Of a stretch of DNA of 64,000 nt, positions 8,365-15,216 are shown one piece after another. The notes beneath the pieces were generated by a model. It was given only the letters and a program-made list of their open reading frames with translations, was not told the origin of the DNA and ran no database searches. Numbering within the stretch: position 1 is the stretch's first letter; each line of letters begins with the position of its first letter. The position numbers and the translations under genes are program-made. Where the stretch lies: assembly GCF_051304405.1 (NCBI RefSeq), contig NZ_JBPPGG010000001.1, positions 248,001 through 312,000 on the forward strand, in the 5' to 3' direction. This DNA comes from Pedomonas sp051304405 (GTDB taxonomy: Bacteria; Pseudomonadota; Alphaproteobacteria; Sphingomonadales; Sphingomonadaceae).

Positions 8365-8711
8365 GGTGCCCGCCCGCCGAGGATGGCGACGGCGAGCTGG
8401 CGAAACACGGGCAGCGCCGCCGCCAGCCCTTGCGCCAGCAGCGCCTCGCCGAACGCCTCGCGGGTGAGATCCTCCGGCCGCGCCGCGAGGCAGTGCCACA
8501 GCACGGCGGTCATTTCGCCAAGGCCCAGCCGCCCGTCCGCCGCCCGCTCCACCAGGGCAAACAGAGGCCCGGCCTCCGCCTCCGCCGCCACCAGCGCGGC
8601 GAAGGTGGGGCGCAGCAGATAATCCCGCCCCCCGAGGCGCAGGGTTGCCTCGCCCCGCAGCGGATTGGCGGCGCTATTTTGAACGTCCATAGTCCGGCTG
8701 TCCGTCATCAT
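8361..8711 (-). CDS. GTA g10-like tail assembly protein
   Basis: 116 residues. The central part (GEATLRLGGRDYLLRPTFAA) and the following helical segment (GEMTAVLWHCLAARPEDLTR) match the GTA_gp10 family, small proteins after the tail tube gene that probably act as tail assembly chaperones. The start could be the ATG at 8711 or 8708. The stop TAA at 8361 overlaps the end of the inverted exported-protein gene. The next cluster gene, g10.1, is displaced by about 570 bp by that insertion. Confidence 0.82.
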   Translation of the reverse strand: MMTDSRTMDVQNSAANPLRGEATLRLGGRDYLLRPTFAALVAAEAEAGPLFALVERAADGRLGLGEMTAVLWHCLAARPEDLTREAFGEALLAQGLAAALPVFRQLAVAILGGRAP

Positions 8712-8728
8712 GGCTTGCGCCTCCCCTC

Positions 8729-9136
8729 TCAGAGCACGGTCACCGGGCCGGTTGATTCCAGCGCCAGCGTGTAGGTGCGCTCGCCGTTGAAATCGCCGCC
8801 GTAGTCGAGGCGGGTGATGAGGAAGGCCCCGCGCATCGCCTCGCCGCTTTCGAACACCACCTCGAAGTCGTCCGCCGCGCCCGCCAGCGCCTTCTGTTTC
8901 AGCCGCGCCTCGGCGGCGGAGCCGGTGAACACGCCCGAGCCCGCGATCGACACCGACCGCACCCCCGCCTCCGGCAGCATTTCGCGCCAGCCGCCCGAGC
9001 CCTTGTGGGTTACCACCACGCCCTCGGCGTTGATTGCCAGTTGCGTTGTCCGCATCCCCGCGACGGTCGTGTACGTGACGGGCGAGCCGCCGTTGCTGAT
9101 CCTCAGCAGAAATGCACTTCCCTTCTCGGCCGCCAT
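8729..9136 (-). CDS. GTA g9-like major tail tube protein (TP901-1 family)
   Basis: 135 residues with the TP901-1 tail-tube pattern: N-terminal KGSAFLLRISNGGSPVTYTT, a G-S-G-V-F-T-G segment before the central helix (SAAEARLKQKALAG), and a C-terminal beta ladder (GAFLITRLDYGGDFNGERTY, TLALESTGPV). It forms the hexameric tube rings. A good SD (GGAGG) precedes the ATG at 9136. Confidence 0.88.
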   Translation of the reverse strand: MAAEKGSAFLLRISNGGSPVTYTTVAGMRTTQLAINAEGVVVTHKGSGGWREMLPEAGVRSVSIAGSGVFTGSAAEARLKQKALAGAADDFEVVFESGEAMRGAFLITRLDYGGDFNGERTYTLALESTGPVTVL

Positions 9137-9212
9137 CGCCGCCTCCCTCTTTTTTTCGCCGTTCGTGTTGCCGTGAATCTGATTGTCCGGTGCCGGGAAA
9201 ATCCCTCGCGCC

Positions 9213-9614
9213 CTACTCCCGCACCGTGCGCGCCCGATAGTCGGCGATGCCGTGGCGCACCTCCTCCTCCGCGTCCACCATCACGCGGGCGGAGAGAAAC
9301 CGCAGGCTGACGAGCCGGTGCCCGTCGAGCGCGGCGGGCATGTGCTCCAGCGCCTCGTCGACCAGCCCGAGCAGGTCCTTTGCCTCCGCCATGCCGCGAT
9401 AGCCGGACCACACGTGGACGCTCAGCCGGTGCTCGCGTCCCGAGAAATCCTTGGCCGACCAGTCCGTCTCCACCGCCTCGCCCACAGTGATGTAGGGCAG
9501 TGCCTGCTTGCGCGGCACGTAGTCGAAAATGCCGGTCACCGCCGCCCTCAGCGGCGGGTGTGCCGCAAGCGTCTGGTAGAGCGCCTGCTGCACGGCCCAT
9601 CCTGGTGCAACCAT
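9213..9614 (-). CDS. GTA g8-like tail terminator (DUF3168)
   Basis: 133 residues from the ATG at 9614. It contains the DUF3168 features: an N-terminal helix (ALYQTLAAHPPLRAAVTGIF), then IFDYVPRKQALPYITVGEAV and HRLSVHVWSGYRGMAEAKDL. The family caps the tail tube and joins it to the head stopper. Its start lies one base from the end of the HK97-gp10 gene, consistent with one transcript. A 76-bp gap follows before the tail tube gene. Confidence 0.86.
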   Translation of the reverse strand: MVAPGWAVQQALYQTLAAHPPLRAAVTGIFDYVPRKQALPYITVGEAVETDWSAKDFSGREHRLSVHVWSGYRGMAEAKDLLGLVDEALEHMPAALDGHRLVSLRFLSARVMVDAEEEVRHGIADYRARTVRE

Positions 9615-9615
9615 G

Positions 9616-9897
9616 TCAGTCTCCCCCGAAGCGGGCGCGGGCCCGCACCTGCTCCAGCGCCGGGCGCAGGAACGGCTGCGCCGCCTGACGCCGCGTGCCG
9701 AATTCCACGAAGCGGGCGTAGCCGGGCGCGGTCAGGTCCGCGCCGTCGGCGGCCGGGAGCACCGCCAGTGCCTCCCCCAGCCGCCCGGGCGCCAGCGCGG
9801 CGGCATTGGCGCGGATTTCCTCCGCCGCGTCGAGCGCCCGCTGCCGCCCGGCTTGCGCGCCCTTGTCCATGAGTGCCGCCGTCAGCCGCGTGCTCAT
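9616..9897 (-). CDS. HK97-gp10-like head-tail joining protein
   Basis: 93 residues from the ATG at 9897, overlapping the stop of the stopper gene in an ATGA junction. The C-terminal half (YARFVEFGTRRQAAQPFLRP) carries the HK97 gp10 signature E-[FY]-G-T-x-x-x-x-A-x-P-F-[LM]-R-P. This gene is not part of the R. capsulatus minimal list but is usual in siphophages and in other alphaproteobacterial GTA-like clusters. Confidence 0.85.
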   Translation of the reverse strand: MSTRLTAALMDKGAQAGRQRALDAAEEIRANAAALAPGRLGEALAVLPAADGADLTAPGYARFVEFGTRRQAAQPFLRPALEQVRARARFGGD

Positions 9898-10259
9898 GAC
9901 AGCGCCTCCTCCTCCGCCTGCATCAGCAGGAGGTCGGGCCGGCCGGCGATGTCCTCCATGCTGCGGATGGCGAGCTGGCGATTGCGCCAGCGCAGCCGCC
10001 AGGCGGGCGTCAGGCCCGGCGGCTTGCGCGTCACCAGGCGGTAGCGCACCGGCTGGAGTTGCTGCCGCGCGGTCTCCCGGCTGCGCACCGCCTCCATCTC
10101 GATGGCGGCCCAGCCGCTGGCGACGCTGCGCCAGCCGCGCGTCATGCCGCCAAGGCCATCGTCGAGACCGGTAAAAGCCTCGAACGTCACCCGCTCGCGC
10201 ATCCGGCCGAGAAATTCCCTGTGGCGGGCGTCCCGCTGCGTTCCGTCCCCGCGCCTCAT
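9894..10259 (-). CDS. GTA g7-like head closure / stopper protein
   Basis: 121 residues from the ATG at 10259; the larger upstream frame is a shadow of the connector. It matches phage head-closure proteins: RMRERVTFEAFTGLDDGLGG near the start, then WAAIEMEAVRSRETARQQLQ, and a C-terminal beta segment (MEDIAGRPDLLLMQAEEEAL). It plugs the portal-connector channel. Both ends overlap neighbours by four bases (ATGA junctions), so translation is tightly coupled. Confidence 0.85.
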   Translation of the reverse strand: MRRGDGTQRDARHREFLGRMRERVTFEAFTGLDDGLGGMTRGWRSVASGWAAIEMEAVRSRETARQQLQPVRYRLVTRKPPGLTPAWRLRWRNRQLAIRSMEDIAGRPDLLLMQAEEEALS

Positions 10260-10837
10260 GCCAGCCTCCCGATGCGGAACGGGCGCCACAACGCGGCAAC
10301 CGCCAGCGGCGGCCCGGCGTCGTCCGGGCTGTCGCGGTGGGAATAGAGGTGCGCGGCCAGCCGCAGGATGCCGAGGCGCAGCGCCTCCGGCACCCCGGCG
10401 GGCTCCGCGCCGAGCCCCGCCTGATAGTCCGTCTCCAGCCGCGCGCCCGCGGGCGGCAGGAAGGTCATGCGCAGGCAGGCGAGCCCGCGCGCATCCTCCT
10501 CTACCGTGTAGTCGGCGCTCCCCAGCGCAGTGCGCGTGCCGTCCCGGCCGATCAGCGTCACCGCCTCGACCTGGCGCAGCGGCCCCCGCGAGAGGCGGAC
10601 GCTGCGCCACGCGCTCCACGGCACGCCCCGCGTCTCCGCGGGATCGAACGCCCGCGTCTCCCGGAACCGGGTGGCGATCAGCACGAGGCCGGTGAAGGCC
10701 TCGCATACTTCCCGCGCCGCCTTGAGAAAGGCGGCCAGCGCCGCGTCCTCCTCCTCGCCGTCGAGGCGGAGGAAGGCGCGCGCCTCCTCGATGCCGACCG
10801 GCTCCACCGCCGGTCCCTCAAGCCATGCGACCGTCAT
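10256..10837 (-). CDS. GTA g6-like head-tail connector
   Basis: 193 residues if started at the ATG at 10837 (MTVAWLEGPAVEPVGIEEAR); an in-frame upstream start at 10867 would add ten residues. The N-terminal helices (EEARAFLRLDGEEEDAALAA, FLKAAREVCEAFTGL) are the conserved core of the HK97 gp6 / DUF1506-like connector fold and of phage conserved hypothetical TIGR02215. It forms the ring under the portal. An intrinsic terminator separates it from the capsid gene upstream. Confidence 0.84.
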   Translation of the reverse strand: MTVAWLEGPAVEPVGIEEARAFLRLDGEEEDAALAAFLKAAREVCEAFTGLVLIATRFRETRAFDPAETRGVPWSAWRSVRLSRGPLRQVEAVTLIGRDGTRTALGSADYTVEEDARGLACLRMTFLPPAGARLETDYQAGLGAEPAGVPEALRLGILRLAAHLYSHRDSPDDAGPPLAVAALWRPFRIGRLA

Positions 10838-10922
10838 TGCCGCGTCTCCCGTGCTGCGGCTGTTCACAGGCCGTGCGGGGGGAAGGCACGCGGCCTCCCC
10901 CTCGCGCCCCGTGAGCGCCCAT

Positions 10923-10956
10923 GAAAAAAGCCGCCCGGGGGCGGCCTCTTTTTTTC
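10923..10956 (-). terminator. Intrinsic terminator between capsid and connector genes
   Basis: GCCGCC (10930-10935) pairs with GGCGGC (10940-10945). An A-run lies on one side and a run of eight T on the other, so the structure can act in both directions; read on the minus strand it ends in six T. It lies 27 bp after the capsid stop and before the connector start. This would leave more transcript for the capsid than for downstream genes unless antitermination occurs. Confidence 0.8.
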
Positions 10957-10982
10957 CTTCGATTTTTTCTGCCCGTGCCGCG

Positions 10983-12200
10983 TCAGCTCGCCGAGAACTT
11001 CAGCAGCTTGATGGCGTCCGAATTCACCACCGCGCCGCCCACGCGCCGGGTGGCGTAGAAGTGGACGAACGGCTTGTTGGAATAGGGGTCGCGCAGGATG
11101 CGCGTGCCCGTGCGCTCGGCGATGACATAACCGTGGGCAAAATTGCCGAAGGCGATGGCGCAGCTGTCGGACTCGATGTCCGGCATGTCCTGCGCCTCGA
11201 TCACCGGATAGCCGAGCAGCGTAGCCGGCTGGCCTTCAACAAGCGAGGGCCGCCACAGGAAATTGCCGTCCCCGTCCTTGAACTTGCGGATGCGGGCGAG
11301 CGTTGCCGAATTCATCAGGAACACCGCCCCCTGCCGGTAGGCCGGGCGCAGCGCGTGCACCAGATCCACCAGCTTGTCCGCCGGATCGGTGCTGGGGAAA
11401 TTTCCGGCAACACCCGTCGCCACATATTGCAGCGTGCCGAACGGGCGCGCGGTGTCTTTCGCCGCGGCCATCGGGTAGGTGAGAAAACCCTTGGGCTGGT
11501 TGGTGCCAGACCCCGCAATGAAGGCCGCGCCCTCCTGCTGGGCGAATTCGAGTGCGATTTCGCCCGCGAGCCAGGTCTCCACGTCGAACACCGCGTCGTC
11601 CAGCATGGTCTGCGTCGCGGCGGGGTTGGCGTAAAGCTCGCCCCAGAACGGCGCGACTTCCGCGAAGGCGGGCGTGGCGGTCTCCGGCCGCTCCGCCGTC
11701 TCCGACACCCAGCCGGAGGCGAAGCCGCCCGTCGCCACCAGTTTCTTGTAGTTGGCGGTGCCCACCTGCACCACGGAGGCGACGCTGCGCAGCGGGGAAA
11801 TATCCCGCAGCCGCGTCTCGATCATCCGGTCGATCGCCTCGGGCACCGCGTAGCCGCCGTCCTGCGGGGCCGAGACGTTCAGCGACTTTGCCTCCGCCCC
11901 GGCAAGGCCCGTCTCCAGACCTTTGCGCAGATAGCGCTCGGTGAAGGCCTGCCGGTGCACATCATCGGCCCCAGCCGCCTTGGCCTCGCCCAGCAGCGGG
12001 CGGCGCGCCGCGCCCACCAGATCCGCCACCCGCCGGTCGAGCCGCGCGACGGTGCGGGCAAGCTGCGCCATCTTCTCCTCGATCTCGCCGTGCGCGGGCG
12101 CGTGCGCCGCGCCATCGCCGCCCGCCGGGGCAACGTCCGCACCGGCCGCGCCGAACACATCCTCCAGCGCCGTGGCGCCCTTGATTTCATATCCGTCCAT
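10983..12200 (-). CDS. GTA g5-like major capsid protein (HK97 fold)
   Basis: 405 residues. The first ~110 residues form a charged helical scaffold region (EEKMAQLARTVARLDRRVAD) that the prohead protease would remove. The mature region begins near LNVSAPQDGGYAVPEAIDRM and continues with the HK97 landmarks ISPLRSVASVVQVGTANYKK, FWGELYANPAATQTMLDDA and EFAQQEGAAFIAGSGTNQPKG. This is the standard phage major capsid family (TIGR01554) of normal length. The start overlaps the protease gene by 14 nt. Confidence 0.93.
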   Translation of the reverse strand: MDGYEIKGATALEDVFGAAGADVAPAGGDGAAHAPAHGEIEEKMAQLARTVARLDRRVADLVGAARRPLLGEAKAAGADDVHRQAFTERYLRKGLETGLAGAEAKSLNVSAPQDGGYAVPEAIDRMIETRLRDISPLRSVASVVQVGTANYKKLVATGGFASGWVSETAERPETATPAFAEVAPFWGELYANPAATQTMLDDAVFDVETWLAGEIALEFAQQEGAAFIAGSGTNQPKGFLTYPMAAAKDTARPFGTLQYVATGVAGNFPSTDPADKLVDLVHALRPAYRQGAVFLMNSATLARIRKFKDGDGNFLWRPSLVEGQPATLLGYPVIEAQDMPDIESDSCAIAFGNFAHGYVIAERTGTRILRDPYSNKPFVHFYATRRVGGAVVNSDAIKLLKFSAS

Positions 12201-12678
12201 GTATCGTCTCCACAGGTGTCAATTTCGACGCCGACGCAACCGCCCCCTCCACCCCCAGCACCCGCGCCCGCGGCTGCATGGGAAAGGTCACCAGGGAAAT
12301 TTCGAGAAGCTCCACATCCAGCAGCCGCCGCACGCGCTGGCGGCTGTCCATCACGCTGCGCCGCACGCGGTAGCCGATGGAAAGGCCCGTGAGCGCGCCG
12401 CCGCGCACCAGGCTCGCCGCGTCGCGGCCGCGACGGCAGCCGAGGTCAAGGCGCGCCACTACCCGCAGGCCCCGCCCGTCCTCCGCCAGATGCTCGATGC
12501 GCCCGATCGGCTCGCGCGCCTCATGCTGCCAGAGAAGCGGCACGCCGCCGCCCCCGGCGCGCACCGCGCGGGCAAAAGCGCCGGGCATCACCACGTCGCG
12601 CCCCGCGTCCACTTCGTGAAAAATGCTGGCATATCCGGCAAACCGCAGGCTTGCCGGCGGATTGTGTTCCCCGCCCAT
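12187..12678 (-). CDS. GTA g4-like HK97 prohead protease
   Basis: 163 residues of the U35 prohead-protease family: ASLRFAGYASIFHEVDAGRD near the N-terminus, the segment VPLLWQHEAREPIGRIEHL with the likely catalytic histidine, and GGALTGLSIGYRV with the likely serine. It should cleave the capsid scaffold region during maturation. It overlaps the capsid gene by 14 nt. A 313-bp gap with a terminator-like hairpin separates it from the next gene upstream. Confidence 0.9.
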   Translation of the reverse strand: MGGEHNPPASLRFAGYASIFHEVDAGRDVVMPGAFARAVRAGGGGVPLLWQHEAREPIGRIEHLAEDGRGLRVVARLDLGCRRGRDAASLVRGGALTGLSIGYRVRRSVMDSRQRVRRLLDVELLEISLVTFPMQPRARVLGVEGAVASASKLTPVETIHGRI

Positions 12679-12991
12679 GGCTCGTGCTCTCTCGCGTGTG
12701 TCTGGTGTGATGCGCCGTGCGACGCGGCCTGTGCGTATTCAGGGGGCCTCTGCCCCCGCGCGGGCGGAACGGGAAACTGTGCGCCAGAAACGCAAAAGGG
12801 CCGAAGCGCGTGCTCCGGCCCTGAACCCCCGGCCTCGGGAAAATGGCAAGGAGGTGTGTCCCAGCTTATGGCTGAATCTTAAGATTAAATCCAGCCCCGC
12901 ACCGCCGCTTTCCGGCGCTGTTCCCGTATTCCGCCGCAAATCATGGTAAATTGTTGCGTAACAGAGGTAAATTTAACCAAATACCGGTCGA
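12679..12991. other. Intergenic gap between g3.5-position gene and protease
   Basis: This 313-bp gap contains one clear hairpin (12797-12822) and an AT-rich stretch at about 12880-12990 next to the small gene's stop. I see no convincing gene. Any promoter for protease and capsid would lie at 12679-12790, but I cannot identify one with confidence. Confidence 0.6.
12787..12822 (-). terminator. Terminator-like hairpin upstream of the protease gene
   Basis: On the minus strand AGGGCCGGAGC pairs with GCTTCGGCCCT around a four-base loop, followed by TTTTGCGTTT. It would end transcripts coming from the portal and g3.5 genes before protease and capsid. Confidence 0.65.
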
Positions 12992-13270
12992 TTAATACAC
13001 CGAATCGGCCTTGTCCGCCTTCGCGTCCGCGATGCGCTGCGTCGGCGACATTTCCAGCACCGCCGCCAGCGCCTGGAGCAGCAGCGGGCGCTCCACAGGG
13101 CCGGCCGTCTCCAGCGCTTCCAGCAGCGCTTTCGCCATTTTCTCGGCACTGACCTCCTGCCCGTCGGGAATGTCGAACTCCACCTGCGGGCCCGCAACCG
13201 CCGGCTGGCCGAACGCCGCCATCATGCCCAGGCCCGCCAGAGCCGCCACCTTCCTGTGCCAAGCTGCCAT
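12992..13270 (-). CDS. Small exported protein in the g3.5 position
   Basis: 92 residues from the ATG at 13270, preceded by GGGTGAG; a GTG nine bases earlier would add MRI. It starts with a signal peptide (WHRKVAALAGLGMMAAFGQPAVAG), followed by a helical region (SAEKMAKALLEALE, ERPLLLQALAAVLEM). I do not recognise the family. In GTA clusters a small gene (g3.5) sits between portal and protease, so the position is canonical, but an exported product is unexpected for a head gene. It is flanked on both sides by AT-richer DNA than the cluster average, which may mean a separate promoter. Confidence 0.65.
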   Translation of the reverse strand: MAAWHRKVAALAGLGMMAAFGQPAVAGPQVEFDIPDGQEVSAEKMAKALLEALETAGPVERPLLLQALAAVLEMSPTQRIADAKADKADSVY

Positions 13271-13427
13271 GATTCTCACCCTTCCCGTCGTTGCGTTTTT
13301 TCTTTTGCGGTCTTCGCGCCCTTGCGCCTGAAACGTTAACGCAAGTTCCGGGCCAAGCGACCGTATCTACGGCCCTGCAACAATTTGAATGGTTAATGAC
13401 CACGAAGGCAAGAGCGAACGTGTAAAA

Positions 13428-14594
13428 TTATCCGTCACTTGCCTCGTCGCAGCACAGGCCGAGCACCCGGCGCTTTTCGTCGGCGGAGAGAAAGTCCGCC
13501 GCCGCGACCTGCCGCCACAGCCGCTCCCGGTCCATCGCCAGCGCGGGGATCGCGTTGCGGTCGATGTCCAGCCGCAGCCCCTCCCACCAGTGGCCGAGAT
13601 AGGCCGAAAGGCTGTCCGCAATCTTGGTCAGCAGCGGCAGCACCGTCAGGCGCCACAGTGCGCGGTTGGCCTCGCTGTAGTTGGCGTAGGTGTTGTCGCC
13701 CGGCAGACCCAGCAGCATGGGCGGCACCCCGAAGGCGAGCGCGATCTCCCGCGCCGCCGCGTTGCGCGCCTCGATGAAATCCAGCTCGGCGGGCGAGAGC
13801 GACAGCGGCTGCCATTTCAACCCGCCCTCCAGCAGCAGCGGGCGGCCCGCATTCTGCGCCCCCTGGAACCCCGCTTCCATTTCCGCCCGCAGCCGCTCGA
13901 ACTGCTCCGGGCTGAGCGTCTCGCCCTGGCCGGGATCGAACACCAGCGCCCCGCACGGCCGCGCCGCATTGTCCAGCAGCGCCTTGTTCCACCGCCCCGC
14001 CGCGTTGTGCGTCTCGATCGCCAGTTGCGCTGCCTCCAGCGGCGACAAACCATAATGGTCATCGAGCGGATGAAAGGCGCGGATGTGCAGCAAATCCCCC
14101 CGCCCCGTCACCGGGTCCACACCATAGCGCACCACCTGCCCCGCCACCGCATGGCGATATTCCTGCGGCCAGCCGGTAGGGCCCGGCACCACCGTCACCC
14201 GCTCGGGGCGCAGCAGATGCAGCTCCATTGGCAGATCGTCCGGCCCCGGCACCACCTCCACATAGGCATTGCCCGCCAGCACCAGATGGCTCGCCAGCGC
14301 CTCGATGAACGCCGCACCCGGCTGACACGGATTGGGACGCGCCAACAACCCCAGCGCCGGGTGCCCCGAAGGCGTGCTCACCCACACCGCCGACGCCGCA
14401 CTCTCCGCCACCAGCCGAACCGCCCGCTGCGCTATCGCATTGCGCAAATAACTCTCCCGAACCCGCGCCTCATAACCGCGCACCGACGCCCCCGCCGGCC
14501 AGCCCGTCAGCAACGCCAGCGGCGACGCCCCTCGCGCCTTCCGCTCCCGCACCGACGCCTCCTTGCGCCGCCACGGCAGAAACGAAAATTCCAT
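13428..14594 (-). CDS. GTA g3-like portal protein (HK97 family)
   Basis: 388 residues from the ATG at 14594 (MEFSFLPWRRKEASVRERKA), chosen because GGGGGAGG stands eight bases upstream; the frame extends 37 codons further but into repeat DNA. HK97 portal landmarks follow in order: SYLRNAIAQRAVRLVAESAA, PCQPGAAFIEALASHLVLAG, NAYVEVVPG, GDLLHIRAFHPLDDHYGLSP, IALAFGVPPMLLGLPGDNTY and a C-terminal helical crown. The length is normal for GTA portals (about 390). It forms the dodecameric DNA gate in the head vertex. Confidence 0.92.
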   Translation of the reverse strand: MEFSFLPWRRKEASVRERKARGASPLALLTGWPAGASVRGYEARVRESYLRNAIAQRAVRLVAESAASAVWVSTPSGHPALGLLARPNPCQPGAAFIEALASHLVLAGNAYVEVVPGPDDLPMELHLLRPERVTVVPGPTGWPQEYRHAVAGQVVRYGVDPVTGRGDLLHIRAFHPLDDHYGLSPLEAAQLAIETHNAAGRWNKALLDNAARPCGALVFDPGQGETLSPEQFERLRAEMEAGFQGAQNAGRPLLLEGGLKWQPLSLSPAELDFIEARNAAAREIALAFGVPPMLLGLPGDNTYANYSEANRALWRLTVLPLLTKIADSLSAYLGHWWEGLRLDIDRNAIPALAMDRERLWRQVAAADFLSADEKRRVLGLCCDEASDG

Positions 14595-14666
14595 GGGAAC
14601 CTCCCCCGTTTTTTTTTGCCTGGTCTCCACGGCCCCGCGAGCCGCTTGTGAAAAATGCGAAAACAC

Positions 14667-14846
14667 ATGCAGGGGTCTTGCCCCCCGCGGCTCACAGAGC
14701 CGCAAACAAAAGATGCAGGGGACTCAGTCCCCAGCGGCCCACAGGGCCGCAAACAAAAAGATGCAGGGGACTCAGTCCCCAGCGGCCCACAGGGCCGCGA
14801 ACAAAAAATGCAGGGGTCTTGGACCCCTGCACCCCGATCGTTTTTC
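14667..14846. repeat. Four tandem hairpin units, 46-48 bp period
   Basis: Units begin ATGCAGGGG at 14667, 14713, 14761 and 14808. Each has a hairpin (for example GGGGACTCAGTCCCC) and all but the last are followed by AGCGGC-CACAGGGCCGC-type second hairpins and an A-rich spacer. The two middle units are almost identical, which points to recent duplication. The last unit has the full dispersed-family form, GCAGGGGTCTTGGACCCCTGC followed by ACCCCGATCGTTTTTC. Confidence 0.85.
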
Positions 14847-15113
14847 GGGACGCACCCGTCATCCGCCGCCGCGCTTTCCCGGCATTGTTTTTTTTGTATT
14901 CGTGACCCTGACGATTTCGGTTGGCGCTGCACGCCCGCTTGTTCCCTGGCCGCACAACAAAAAGGCTGGGTGCGTCCCTATGACGTTCTTTCAAAGAAAT
15001 TCGGCCGTGCCCTTTCCCGCCGCACAGTGAGAAAAAATCGGGCAGTGCCGGACACGTTCGTCTCATCTTCCTCAAAAAAATTGGCTGCGCCGCCTTTCCC
15101 GCGCACGTCCGAC

Positions 15114-15152
15114 AAAACGAATGGGGTGCAGGGGTCCGAGACCCCTGCAAAA
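15114..15152. repeat. Dispersed hairpin repeat
   Basis: AAAACGAATGGGG followed by TGCAGGGGTCCGAGACCCCTGCA, a perfect nine-base stem. It has the same box and hairpin as the elements listed at 14808, 22221, 37429, 41150, 41282, 62322 and 62405, in the reverse orientation relative to 14808. Confidence 0.8.
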
Positions 15153-15216
15153 AATCCCTTTCAAAAATCCTTTCAAAACAAATCCTCTCAAAAAAACTTG
15201 TGAGAAAAAAATCCCC

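Larger units (their letters stand above)
14595..15216. other. 622-bp repeat-rich gap between large terminase and portal
   Basis: The gap separates two genes that usually abut. It holds four tandem 46-48-bp hairpin units (14667-14846), another member of the same hairpin family at 15114-15152, and low-complexity A-rich DNA at 15130-15215. The open frames here, on both strands, follow the repeats and have no protein-like character. The hairpins may attenuate the transcript before the portal gene. Confidence 0.7.
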
